Shown: positions 10,007 to 19,423 of the stretch, one piece after another
How the letters are laid out: each line of letters begins with the position of its first letter
Position numbering within the stretch: position 1 is the stretch's first letter
NCBI GenBank assembly: GCA_018649625.1
Contig: JABIHN010000016.1
Location: forward strand, 1-64,000
Reading direction: 5' to 3'
DNA: 64,000 nt
Source of the DNA: Fidelibacterota bacterium
GTDB taxonomy: Bacteria; Fidelibacterota; Marinisomatia; Marinisomatales; UBA1611
Translations under genes and position numbers: made by a program
The notes under the pieces: generated by a model
What the model was told of the DNA's origin: nothing
Seen by the model: the letters and a program-made list of their open reading frames with translations, nothing else
Database searches by the model: none

Positions 10007-10867
10007 TTATAAACCGATATAGAGCATCGTTCGAAACGATGCGCCTTGAATCGCTGATGTTGGTGAATCACTTATTTTGGTTCTCCCATTTAAGACCCAA
10101 CTTCCAGCAGTAATGGTACCTTTGTTAAACCCAACGCTTATACGTAATCCTAATCGCTCTAGAAATTGCCATTTTACAGCGAGGTAGGGTTGAAAATTGA
10201 AAAATGTTGCGCTCACATCGCGAAGAAGTCCAGGTACAGTACCGGGTAAAATACTCGGATCGGCATATTCTGTACTATCTACTCCATAGAATAATGTGCC
10301 TGTGCTGTCCATGGTTCCATAGACATTTGAAAAAACATCAGCCCAACGAGGATTTCCACTTTGTTGATCTAGCGCTATTCCTGCTCGACCGAGCCCCATT
10401 AAAGCGCCTGCCGATATTTCGAGATCTTGTAAGAGAGGCATAACATATTCTACAGAAGCAGCGCCTAATGAAAATGTAAATTTTGCTTCAATGGTTGGGT
10501 TGAAATATTTTGTATAATTTTTGGAAGGTTCACCAATATCTAATGTGTCATTTCCGTTATTATCTTGAAATACAACAATATCTGGTATGGTGCTTATTGT
10601 CGTTCCGCCTACACCCGCGTAGCCACCAATCCGCCAGCGACCTGTCACGTGAGCGAAACCCTCTCCCCCATGAATGACGAACGGATCTTTAAAGTTCTTT
10701 GGTTCAAGCCCTAAGCCCGTTAAAAAAGATGATCCCGGGATTGAATCAAGTTTTATATACATTGGGCTATAGCCAATACCGCCGCCAAGAAAATCTTGAG
10801 CAGGATAACTGAATTGTGCCAACAAAATGGTGGTACTCAGTGATATGAATAAAACAATATTTTTCAT
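10007..10867 (-). CDS. Predicted outer-membrane or exported protein, family unknown
   Basis: 286 residues. A signal peptide (MKNIVLFISLSTTILLAQ) precedes an alternating hydrophobic pattern with many glycines and aromatics (GGGIGYSPMYIKL, ISAGALMGLGRAGI, RISVGFNKGTITAGSW), ending in a short aromatic-poor strand YIGL. This looks like a small beta-barrel or an outer-membrane-associated beta protein. I do not recognise a named family. It is the first gene upstream of ctpA with only 17 bases between them, so co-transcription is likely, and it diverges from the large surface-protein genes at 11.1 kb. Confidence 0.6.
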   Translation of the reverse strand: MKNIVLFISLSTTILLAQFSYPAQDFLGGGIGYSPMYIKLDSIPGSSFLTGLGLEPKNFKDPFVIHGGEGFAHVTGRWRIGGYAGVGGTTISTIPDIVVFQDNNGNDTLDIGEPSKNYTKYFNPTIEAKFTFSLGAASVEYVMPLLQDLEISAGALMGLGRAGIALDQQSGNPRWADVFSNVYGTMDSTGTLFYGVDSTEYADPSILPGTVPGLLRDVSATFFNFQPYLAVKWQFLERLGLRISVGFNKGTITAGSWVLNGRTKISDSPTSAIQGASFRTMLYIGL

Positions 10868-11030
10868 GATTTATAAAATTCTCCGCATGGTGGAATGATT
10901 CAAATTAAGATTCATCGTTGAATTTAGAAAGAAAATACAGCCATAAACTTAAAAATTTGAATCAAAAGTTTGGTAGGGTCTTTTCCTTGTAAAAACATCC
11001 TTATAACCCTATATTTTTTGAAGAGTAAAT

Positions 11031-11064
11031 GAGGTAAGGGAGATTAAAACGTGATTTGCCTCCC
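11031..11064. promoter_or_regulatory. Leader hairpin with two alternative pairings
   Basis: GAGGTAA (11031-11037) can pair with TTGCCTC (11056-11062, one G-U pair), while GGGAG (11038-11042) can pair with CTCCC (11060-11064). The two stems share bases and exclude each other. The element lies about 60 bases before the start of the 868-residue surface protein, within its likely 5' leader. I do not match it to a known riboswitch class. Confidence 0.25.
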
Positions 11065-11124
11065 GAATAATTGTATCTAATTTGGGTTAATAACATGCGG
11101 TTTAGTACGTTCATAGGGGCAGAA

Positions 11125-13677
11125 ATGCGCTTCTTAAGAAAAATATTTATTGGAGTCCTTCTCTTGTCGAGTCTATCAGCCAGGGGAGTTTTCCACGTTC
11201 ACGGGTCATATGACCTAGACAAAGATGGGGTAATTGAAACACTCATCCTCAATACCCGTACGTCTTCTGCGAGCTGGGTAGAGATTACGAATTCATCAAT
11301 AACGGACACAGTATGGTCGTATTTGTTGCCGAACGGACAATCATTTAATGACGTTGAAGTTTTAGATATCAATGGCGATGGCTACAATGAGCTTGTAGCT
11401 ATCGTGGATTTACCACCTTCGGTTAATGACCAATCATGGCTTTATGTTTTTTTAGGAAAAGAAGGTGGATTTGATTCAGCGCCACTTACACTTGGTTATC
11501 AATCCGCTGGGTTAAAAATTATTAGACCATCTAATCTATCTCTAGTTCCGGGTGGGTTTCCAAAACTATCGGTTGGTTTTGGAGCAACCTTACGACAGGC
11601 AATGGTATTCAACATTGTGTTATCTGATGATGAAATTTCGCTTTCAAATATCCAAATGCTTGAAGCGCCTATTATTAGGAATGGTTATGGTGTAGTATAT
11701 ACAGGTGGCTTTATAAGTCATGAGTCAAACTATCTCACAACAATTTCCCCAGAGGGAGATAAACTTAAGATTGCACTTTTTGATGTTTCTCAAAATTTTA
11801 AGCATATAAGGTCAGAACAATTACCTATTGATAATGCACAAAACTTACTTGGGGCAGATATCCAAGCATTTCAATCAAAAACCTCAGACACAGAAGGTTT
11901 ATTAATTCCATTTGGTTCAGATGATGTTTATTTATTAGAAGTAGTAGGCGGCAATCCAATACTTTCTAATACAAATCTTTCAAATAAAAAATTATTTCCT
12001 ATTATAGATGAAATAAGTGGATCGATGCTTTCAGAAATAATAAGTATGAAAACTCAAGTTGAAGTTACTGAGACACTGCCATCGGTTTTGAGACATACAA
12101 ACTCTCGTGCAGAAATGGGAGTGCTGCCTATTCCATCAGCGTCTTTAGCTGATGAATCAGCAACGCTGAATTCAATCCCCATGATAGAAAACAAAGATTA
12201 TACAAGTTTACCTGATGGCCAAGATGAGACATTTAATCTTGAGAATGATGCAACCAAGAAGCAGAAAAAATATGATGTTTTAACGCCAACTTTAGGTGAT
12301 TTTTTAGCAAGTGTTAAAAAGGATCTTTCAGATAATACTGACCCTATTGATAAAACATCTATTCCAAATATGAATAAGGAAATGGAGAGTGTCACTTGGG
12401 CTGATGAAGCTGGGTTTACACGTCTAAATCTCGGAGATTATATTCCTGAAAACGTTGAAAATGATTCAATCGTTTCTTTAATTCCAGAAAGAGATAAAGG
12501 TGTATCTACATTTTCAGAAACAGTTCATGAAGCATTGGTGCCTGATGAAGTTAATTCAGATACAGTATTGGATATGCAGTCAATCAATGCAATTGATTTA
12601 TATTATGTATTGGCGATGACCCCCGCATCAGATACAAAGGATAGATATGTTTTTGATGGCGAAGCTCCATTTGGAATATCTGTAAATCAGCTTCCACCCA
12701 TGGGAACTGCAACCCATTTTCAACACGGTATTTCTGCAAATCTTGCAAACTTGAAAAGAGGTGATACATTTGATTTTGCTTATTCATTGAGAGATGCAAG
12801 ATTAGATAGTATTACAACATTAACGATGGTGCATGATATGCAGACGAATGTAGTTTTTATGTCAATTTCGCCAAATCAAGATTCATTATCTCAGTCTTAT
12901 GAGCCGGAAGCTTTTGATCCTAACTTATTTGAATTCCCTGATTATTTCTTTGAAGGCTTCCCTACGTCATTGGATATGGATTTTACCGATAAATTAATTC
13001 GATTTTCATTTGATGGTATTGAGGATTCCACTTATCAAGGAATTTATTTATCATCTACCACGCCATCAAATCCATCTCAATCTCTTGCTGTTTTTATGGA
13101 TGAAGGCACGCTTCAGGCTATTCGAGGAGAAGTTGTGGTTCGCGCCAATGGGTCTAAGAAAGTGACTACTGAATTTGATTTAGTTGGCCATGTTGAGCCT
13201 GCAGTTATGTTTTCTCGGCTTATACAGGAAATGTTCCCGAATGAATTAAAAATAAAATTACTCCAGGGTGCTTCTTTAGAAGGTCCATTATTTGGCCCGG
13301 TAGGAAAATTGCCTACAGTGACGCGTGAACCTCGACTACCAGAAGCGCAGCCAGATCAAGCAAGTCCAGATATTCCCGTAGAACCAAAACAGAGCAATGT
13401 TCCATCAGAGAAAAAAGTTGTCACTAAAGATGAATCTATGATGAATCCCAATATAGTAGAGCCACAAGAGGATGAAGTGTCTACTAATGTATTAGAAGTA
13501 TTAAAGTCAGAGATAGATGTTCCAGTTCTTATAGATACATTAAAGTTAGAAAACAGGAAAGACACAAAATTACACATTCAAGATGGATCTATTCCTGAAA
13601 CGGAAATATCTCAGCCGGATAATGAATTGGAAAAAGAGACAATTAATCTTGATGAAAATGATGAGAATAATAGATAA
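11125..13677 (+). CDS. Large secreted protein with FG-GAP-like N-terminus
   Basis: About 850 residues from the ATG at 11125, chosen because AGGGG lies 6-10 bases before it and a clean signal peptide (MRFLRKIFIGVLLLSSLSARG) follows; an upstream in-frame start would add 18 unhelpful residues. Just after the signal come calcium-loop-like repeats, YDLDKDGVIE and LDINGDGYNE, typical of FG-GAP/VCBS beta-propeller blades. The middle is low-complexity and acidic; a beta-rich region follows at about residues 490-720, then a long charged Pro/Glu/Asp tail. No membrane anchor or type IX sorting domain is visible at the C-terminus. The next gene, 8 bases downstream, begins with a closely related N-terminus. 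Function unknown. Confidence 0.7.
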   Translation: MRFLRKIFIGVLLLSSLSARGVFHVHGSYDLDKDGVIETLILNTRTSSASWVEITNSSITDTVWSYLLPNGQSFNDVEVLDINGDGYNELVAIVDLPPSVNDQSWLYVFLGKEGGFDSAPLTLGYQSAGLKIIRPSNLSLVPGGFPKLSVGFGATLRQAMVFNIVLSDDEISLSNIQMLEAPIIRNGYGVVYTGGFISHESNYLTTISPEGDKLKIALFDVSQNFKHIRSEQLPIDNAQNLLGADIQAFQSKTSDTEGLLIPFGSDDVYLLEVVGGNPILSNTNLSNKKLFPIIDEISGSMLSEIISMKTQVEVTETLPSVLRHTNSRAEMGVLPIPSASLADESATLNSIPMIENKDYTSLPDGQDETFNLENDATKKQKKYDVLTPTLGDFLASVKKDLSDNTDPIDKTSIPNMNKEMESVTWADEAGFTRLNLGDYIPENVENDSIVSLIPERDKGVSTFSETVHEALVPDEVNSDTVLDMQSINAIDLYYVLAMTPASDTKDRYVFDGEAPFGISVNQLPPMGTATHFQHGISANLANLKRGDTFDFAYSLRDARLDSITTLTMVHDMQTNVVFMSISPNQDSLSQSYEPEAFDPNLFEFPDYFFEGFPTSLDMDFTDKLIRFSFDGIEDSTYQGIYLSSTTPSNPSQSLAVFMDEGTLQAIRGEVVVRANGSKKVTTEFDLVGHVEPAVMFSRLIQEMFPNELKIKLLQGASLEGPLFGPVGKLPTVTREPRLPEAQPDQASPDIPVEPKQSNVPSEKKVVTKDESMMNPNIVEPQEDEVSTNVLEVLKSEIDVPVLIDTLKLENRKDTKLHIQDGSIPETEISQPDNELEKETINLDENDENNR

Positions 13678-13685
13678 ATAATTCA

Positions 13686-16600
13686 ATGAATCAGTTTCAC
13701 ATATCACAAAAATTATTAGGAACATTGGTTTTCCTTTTTGGTCTTTCATTTGGACAAAAGATTGTTCATATGAATGGGACTTATGATTTAGATGGTGATG
13801 GGTTTTTAGAATTTATTGCACTCGAACTTTCACCAAGAGAAGATGTATTTCCAACGGCAGTTCGATATTATGAAATTGATTCAGATGGATATCAAAATTT
13901 AATTTGGGAGTTTACACCTCCAGTTGCTTTAGAAGGTCAATTTGTTGATGCTCAAATTGGCGATTTGGATGGAGATGGATCTCCCGAACTTGTATTGGTC
14001 ATGAATTTATCTCGATTTGGGGATAATGCTACTCCGCATGTATTTGTAGCGACCTATTCTTGGGATGGATCACATTTTTCAGAAATCCCAACTGCTACAT
14101 TGGATTTGGGAAAAGAGAACCGGTCGTTACGATGTAACAACTTTCAATTGTTAGATCAGGATGCTGATGGGGATCAAGAATTAGTTTTAGCATTAGGAAG
14201 TCCATTTCGTGGATTTGCAATTGTGAATTCAACTGCTACAGGATTATCATTAACAAAAAAAGTTCGGCCAGATGAATTACTGGTTGGTTCCGGTTTACTC
14301 TATGTTGGTGTTGTGGATTATGATGGCGATGGCTATGATGATGTGTTAGCATTAAGTCCGGAAGGGCATACAATAAAGGCTCAACCATTTTACAATATAG
14401 GCGGTGTTTTTGATTCGGGACATTTAGTCCGAAAAAGAATTGATGGGCTTAGCGGTATTCTTCCTTACTCAATTGAATTAACAGATTGGGACGCAGATGG
14501 ATTTTTTGATGTAATAGTTCCTTTTAATTCTGGGGATGTGATTGCATTTACACTTACACCTGCTACATTAGTTTTGGATGAAGTTCCCGTAAATCCAGGG
14601 CCATTATCACAAGTTGCTTTAGAAGATTTCAATCAAGATACATATGAAGATATTTTAATGCTTTCTTCTGATATAAATGCATTGACTTTGATGTCTGGAA
14701 AAGACGGTGGTTTGGATCAAGGTGTTCAAAATGCAATGAAGCATATTCCGCCGAGCATGCAAATATTTTCAATGATTCCTATGAGTCAAGCGGGACAATA
14801 CACGGGAAATGTTTTGGTCTCGGGCTGGGATGGAGAATTAAATTCCGTATATATAATTCAATTAGGAAATAAATCCGATCGATTAGATCAGGGGTATTTG
14901 ATCACGTCTGATTATATCCAAAAACAATTACCAAATCTTTTAGCCAATATTCAAGACGATTTCGTGGAAGTTCCTGAAGTTTATATTGAGATACTACCAG
15001 AAGAGAATGTTCCTCTTCAACCTCAGCAGGAAGGAAAAATTATTATGGACTTAGGTCAATCTCCTAGTTCATATATCCCCGGAACACTTGCATTGGAGCA
15101 ACGAGAAGGCTCAGTTTTAAAGGAACAACCCAAGGTATCTATTCCAAAAAAAGTTATGCGTACATTGGAACAGCCCAAAAGACCTCGCCCAAAAGAAACA
15201 GTTGGGCAACGGCTTCCAAAGCATATTCTCCCTAGATATGTATTGACTCCAGGACAACCCTTCCTATATGAAATCCCGAATGATAGTTTGGAAGAGTTTT
15301 ATAGTTTTCGTTGGGAAAATCAACCACCAAAAGGGATGTATTTTCTATATGAGAGCAAATCAATTAATTGGGTACCCACAGACAAACAATTAGACGCATT
15401 TCCTGTTTCATATTTTGTAAGAATGAAAGTGGATGAAATCGTTGAAGCAACTACTGCATCTACAGAAGGTGAGCAAGTTTATAAAGCGGTACCTGTTTTA
15501 GAAAGTCGAGATGAGAGCCTTTGGATCTACGTGAATGATCCCCCGAGATTTTTAACTCAACCCACGATTACAGAATTTATTGCAGGGTCAACTTTTCGTT
15601 ATGAGCCTATTGTACAAGACCGCAACAAGGATTCAAATTTACAATTTGAGTTAGAAGTCGCTCCGGATGGAATGACATTTGAAAATGGTATTTTAAATTG
15701 GAAAACTGATAGTGCGCATGTTGAAATATATGATGTACGAATTGTAGTAACAGATGGCTATATAAGAACAGCTCAGGAATTTCAACTATTTTCACGTGCT
15801 GGTGTTAAAATTCTATCTCATGCGTCAGAAAATGCTTCAGTAGGGAAACCCTATAATTATCCGATTAAAGTTTGGCGACAACGTGCGGATGAAAAAATAA
15901 ATTATAAATTATTTTATGGTCCAGATGGGATGAAAATGGATCCTGACGGAACGGTATCTTGGACGCCGAATCCGGTTCAGGTAGATACAATGAAATATGC
16001 AGTGGTTGTAAGTCATGGCGTTGCAACAGATACGCAATTTGTAGATTTATTTGTAAACCATCCGCCTATTATAAAATCATCTCCCCTCCCAATGAATAAA
16101 ATTAATGTAGGTGGAATCTGGGATTATGATTTAGAAATTGAAGATCCCAATAAAAAAGATGTTGTTGTTTATACTGCCCACGAACTTCCAAAAGGAATGA
16201 GAATGGATCCGCATACTGGTCGGTTGAGATGGGAACCCACTATGAATGAGTTGGATTTTCATACCTTAAAAATTGAAATATCTGATGGACACGAATCACG
16301 CATGATTGAATCGGACTTTTTTGTTAATGCTCCAGTTCAAATTGTTTCTGTACCAACCATGTCAGCAACAGTTGGGGATGAATATTCTTACCGTATTATG
16401 GTAAACGATAAAAACAAAGGGTCTCTCCTTCCTTTTAATCGAGTTGTGAAAGTGGAGAATGTATCTGCTATTCGAATTTATTCAATAAATATTACAGATG
16501 ATGTTTCTCTATCAAACGTTGATAGGTTTTTGGGTGATTGGCATAATGCAGATGCAATATATTATGTTGATCCAAAATATCCAGCTGATTCGCTTGTTTC

Positions 16601-17558
16601 ACGTTTGAATATGAAAAAATATACTCATTCTGTCTTTTTTGAAGATAATAGACTGTGGGTGATTTTAGAAACAATTGATGGTAGAACAATAAAAGTAAAA
16701 GATTTTTTATGGGAGTTTTTTCATGGAGGAAAAGGAAAGCCTCCTCGCGTTGTTGTTGAGCGGGTAAATTCTATGAAATTCTCTTTATTAGATTTCCCAG
16801 AAGGAATGGTTGTTGAAGAAGCATCGGGAACACTTAGATGGACTCCATCTATCGAACAAACAGATGCACATCGAATTACTGCTGTAGTCTCTGATGGATA
16901 TACGAAAGATGAACAAACTTTTGAAATATACTCAAACCATTTGCCTACAATTGTATCGAATCCGCCACATATGGGGTTAGTTGGAGATTTATTTAAATAT
17001 AATGTTCGAGTTGATGATAAAAATGAAAACACTCAATTAGAGTATACACTTTTGAAAGGACCCCATGGTATGCAAATGGATCGTCATGGAAAAATCTTGT
17101 GGGTTCCTAAGGCAGCGCAAATTAACAATAACACATTTGAAGTTGCCGTAAGTGATGGGTATGGTACGGATATTCAAATGGGTAAAATATTTGTAAATAA
17201 TGCACCAACTGTTATTTCAAATCCAAAGCCTGTTGGACTTACAGGGCATACGTGGCGCTATAAAATGACTACAGAAGACCTAAACGGGGATAAGGTGGCT
17301 TATCGCGCTGTGCGCCTTCCTAAATACGCTCGATTTGATAAAAAGAAAGCTATTGTAGAATGGACCCCACGTAAAAACCAAATGGGAATTAATGATTTTA
17401 TTTTAATGGCAGTGGATGAGCATGGCGCCACATCGAGTCATGAATTTCAGGTTCACGTATTCCATGACCCAAGCTCCCAAGCATTGGTGAATACAGGCTG
17501 GCCATTGATGCTCACGTTTGTGGGTGTTGTATTTGCCTGGGGAATGGCGCAGATTTAA
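13686..17558 (+). CDS. Giant surface protein: FG-GAP propeller plus Ig-like repeats
   Basis: 1290 residues with a signal peptide. Residues about 30-330 hold six D-x-D-x-D-G type loops (YDLDGDGFLE, GDLDGDGSPE, DQDADGDQE, DYDGDGYDD, DWDADGFFD, DFNQDTYED), as in FG-GAP/VCBS propellers. From about 520 onward there are about seven Ig-like (He_PIG/cadherin-like) repeats, each with a W-x-P or W-T-P strand, at about residues 561, 670, 757, 848, 1051, 1138 and 1225. The fifth repeat is split by about 110 extra residues. The C-terminus is a hydrophobic segment (about 1270-1288) with no basic tail, so not a PEP-CTERM signal. It is the second gene of a pair with the 868-residue protein. Adhesion or cell-surface scaffold is a guess. 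Confidence 0.72.
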   Translation: MNQFHISQKLLGTLVFLFGLSFGQKIVHMNGTYDLDGDGFLEFIALELSPREDVFPTAVRYYEIDSDGYQNLIWEFTPPVALEGQFVDAQIGDLDGDGSPELVLVMNLSRFGDNATPHVFVATYSWDGSHFSEIPTATLDLGKENRSLRCNNFQLLDQDADGDQELVLALGSPFRGFAIVNSTATGLSLTKKVRPDELLVGSGLLYVGVVDYDGDGYDDVLALSPEGHTIKAQPFYNIGGVFDSGHLVRKRIDGLSGILPYSIELTDWDADGFFDVIVPFNSGDVIAFTLTPATLVLDEVPVNPGPLSQVALEDFNQDTYEDILMLSSDINALTLMSGKDGGLDQGVQNAMKHIPPSMQIFSMIPMSQAGQYTGNVLVSGWDGELNSVYIIQLGNKSDRLDQGYLITSDYIQKQLPNLLANIQDDFVEVPEVYIEILPEENVPLQPQQEGKIIMDLGQSPSSYIPGTLALEQREGSVLKEQPKVSIPKKVMRTLEQPKRPRPKETVGQRLPKHILPRYVLTPGQPFLYEIPNDSLEEFYSFRWENQPPKGMYFLYESKSINWVPTDKQLDAFPVSYFVRMKVDEIVEATTASTEGEQVYKAVPVLESRDESLWIYVNDPPRFLTQPTITEFIAGSTFRYEPIVQDRNKDSNLQFELEVAPDGMTFENGILNWKTDSAHVEIYDVRIVVTDGYIRTAQEFQLFSRAGVKILSHASENASVGKPYNYPIKVWRQRADEKINYKLFYGPDGMKMDPDGTVSWTPNPVQVDTMKYAVVVSHGVATDTQFVDLFVNHPPIIKSSPLPMNKINVGGIWDYDLEIEDPNKKDVVVYTAHELPKGMRMDPHTGRLRWEPTMNELDFHTLKIEISDGHESRMIESDFFVNAPVQIVSVPTMSATVGDEYSYRIMVNDKNKGSLLPFNRVVKVENVSAIRIYSINITDDVSLSNVDRFLGDWHNADAIYYVDPKYPADSLVSRLNMKKYTHSVFFEDNRLWVILETIDGRTIKVKDFLWEFFHGGKGKPPRVVVERVNSMKFSLLDFPEGMVVEEASGTLRWTPSIEQTDAHRITAVVSDGYTKDEQTFEIYSNHLPTIVSNPPHMGLVGDLFKYNVRVDDKNENTQLEYTLLKGPHGMQMDRHGKILWVPKAAQINNNTFEVAVSDGYGTDIQMGKIFVNNAPTVISNPKPVGLTGHTWRYKMTTEDLNGDKVAYRAVRLPKYARFDKKKAIVEWTPRKNQMGINDFILMAVDEHGATSSHEFQVHVFHDPSSQALVNTGWPLMLTFVGVVFAWGMAQI

Positions 17559-17599
17559 AAACTGTGTATCTGGTTGGGGTATGCCTTAACCTTGAATTA

Positions 17600-17764
17600 T
17601 TAATTTGGTTTTAATGATTCAAGCATTGCCTTGTGATGATCAACCGAGGGTTGAATACTTTCTAATGATTTCTTCGCTTTTTGGGTCTTTTTTTAGCAGT
17701 TCTGTCCATCAATAATAAAAGCGGTATTGTAGTCCGTTAAAACACCGCGATAGATATTCACATC
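17600..17764 (-). pseudogene. Possible decayed coding remnant
   Basis: On the minus strand one frame reads 54 sense codons broken only by a TAA at 17693-17695, ending at a TAA at 17600. The composition looks coding (NIYRGVLTDYNTAFIIDGQN before the stop, KKSLESIQPSVDHHKAMLES after). There is no obvious start or ribosome site. I do not recognise the family. It may be the tail of a lost gene; a chance open frame in AT-rich DNA is also possible. Confidence 0.3.
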
Positions 17765-17772
17765 CTAATCTT

Positions 17773-18792
17773 TTAGCGGAGTGCCAACTTTTTCAATTTT
17801 TCTTTAGGCTGAATTATTATTTCAATTCCCACTACAATCACAGGTTTTGTAAAAGAAAAATATTCTATTTTTACCCAATCTTTTTCTGTTGTTAAAATAT
17901 AATCCGCATCAGCAGAAAGCGCTTCCACGTTTATCCAGTCTGATTGTGTATAATGATAATGGTCTGAAAACACTTTTTCTCCACTGATTATGCAGCCGAA
18001 GTTTATCACGGTTTGATTAAACCCGGATGAATCACCAATCGCAGAAACAATGAATACTTTTTTATTTTCAAAAGAACTGGGATTTTCGGGTGAAAGTGTT
18101 GAGATTGATGCGTGACTTGTAGATAGTAAAATGGGCAAACCGGATTCTTTGATTTTTCGGATTAAAAATGGTTTTGGTTTTTTCAAATTTGTTTTTGTAA
18201 GAATCACAGCATCCCCGCGATTAATATTCATCCACGGTTCTCGCAACAACCCATAAGGCAGCAATTTATGATTAAATGATTTATCACCACTATTCACTAA
18301 AATAAGATCCAAATCTCTTTCTAATCCTCGGTGCTGGAATCCGTCATCCAATAAAATAATGTCGGGATTAAATTGTTGCATAAGAAAGGTGCCACCGCGA
18401 AATCGGTCTTCATCCACCACTACAGGAATTTGAGTCAATTTTTTTGCCATAAGAAAAGGTTCATCACCGGATTCTTCCCAAGTGACTTTGGGACCGTTTC
18501 CATCTGAAACTAAAAGAGTTCCTTTTGTGACGCGTCCATATCCCCGGCTCAATATGGCAACACGTTTCCCTTTTTGTTGTAAATAATCTGCTAAGAAAAT
18601 TACCGTAGGGGTTTTACCTGTACCGCCAACTGTTATATTGCCAATACTGATTACATGGCAGGGCAAACGTCGAGAAATAAAAAAACCATATTTATAAAAT
18701 AAATTTCGCCAATAAATCACTCCCCAATAAATAAGCGCTAAAGGAAAGAGAAAGTATGCGGTTAATTCTTTGCGAATGCTATTTTGTTGCAT
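17773..18792 (-). CDS. lpxK: Tetraacyldisaccharide 4'-kinase
   Basis: 339 residues from the ATG at 18792; a longer TTG start at 18813 would add seven residues. LpxK phosphorylates the 4' position of the lipid A disaccharide on the inner-membrane face. An N-terminal membrane helix (about residues 9-30) is followed by the P-loop in 'ISIGNITVGGTGKTPT', then 'ILSRGYGR', 'SGDEPFLMA' and the 'ILLDDGFQHR' Walker B-like segment typical of LpxK. It is the last gene of the minus-strand lipid A operon and overlaps the upstream acyltransferase gene by 14 bases. Confidence 0.93.
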   Translation of the reverse strand: MQQNSIRKELTAYFLFPLALIYWGVIYWRNLFYKYGFFISRRLPCHVISIGNITVGGTGKTPTVIFLADYLQQKGKRVAILSRGYGRVTKGTLLVSDGNGPKVTWEESGDEPFLMAKKLTQIPVVVDEDRFRGGTFLMQQFNPDIILLDDGFQHRGLERDLDLILVNSGDKSFNHKLLPYGLLREPWMNINRGDAVILTKTNLKKPKPFLIRKIKESGLPILLSTSHASISTLSPENPSSFENKKVFIVSAIGDSSGFNQTVINFGCIISGEKVFSDHYHYTQSDWINVEALSADADYILTTEKDWVKIEYFSFTKPVIVVGIEIIIQPKEKLKKLALR

Positions 18793-19423
18793 AATACAAG
18801 TTGTTTTTCTCAATATTATTCATTTTTTCAATAAGATGCTTATTGCAGTCATTAAAATGTTGATCTTTTTCGAAAATAATGGGTTCACCATACTCAATAA
18901 ATATTTTTCCAAATGGTTTTTCTAAATAAAATGTATCCCAATTAGTAAACCCCCATCGGGACGTAGAATGAACACTAACAGGAACAATGGCTGATTGTGT
19001 TGATTGAGCCGCTCGAATTACCCCTGGTTTTGGAATTCGTGCTGGACCTGTAGGTCCATCAGGTGTAATAAAAACAAGACTCCCAGATTGTCTCAATGCT
19101 TGAATCATGGCTTTGTATGCGACATTACCTTTTTCTTTGCTTGATCCACGTATCATATTCCATCCCCATCTACTGGCAATTTGAGAAATCAATTCTGCAT
19201 CTTTATGGGTGCCAGCAATTGCATGAACGGAATGGTTTCTTAAATCATGTACAATAGATAAGAGTTGGCCATGCCAGACAGAAAGAATCACAGATGTGCC
19301 ATCTTCAATTAAGGTTTCGTAATGATGTCTTCCGCGCACATCTTTCCGGTTGGTTCCATAGATGAGTTTTAAAATTGCACTGACTAGGTAGATTTTAGTT
19401 CTAGGAGGAATAAGTTTAGTCAT
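18779..19423 (-). CDS. DUF374 lysophospholipid acyltransferase-like protein
   Basis: 214 residues from the ATG at 19423, which overlaps the end of lpxB by eight bases and suggests translational coupling; an upstream in-frame start would add 17 residues inside lpxB. The protein has the DUF374 pattern: 'VILSVWHGQLL' in place of the usual HxxxxD acyltransferase block, AGTHKDAELIS, 'RGSSKEKG' and 'ITPDGPTGPA'. DUF374 proteins belong to the LPLAT superfamily and often sit next to lipid A genes; they are thought to acylate or modify lipid A, but the reaction is not settled. Position between lpxB and lpxK supports that role. No lpxL/lpxM homolog is seen in the window. Confidence 0.8.
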   Translation of the reverse strand: MTKLIPPRTKIYLVSAILKLIYGTNRKDVRGRHHYETLIEDGTSVILSVWHGQLLSIVHDLRNHSVHAIAGTHKDAELISQIASRWGWNMIRGSSKEKGNVAYKAMIQALRQSGSLVFITPDGPTGPARIPKPGVIRAAQSTQSAIVPVSVHSTSRWGFTNWDTFYLEKPFGKIFIEYGEPIIFEKDQHFNDCNKHLIEKMNNIEKNNLYYATK

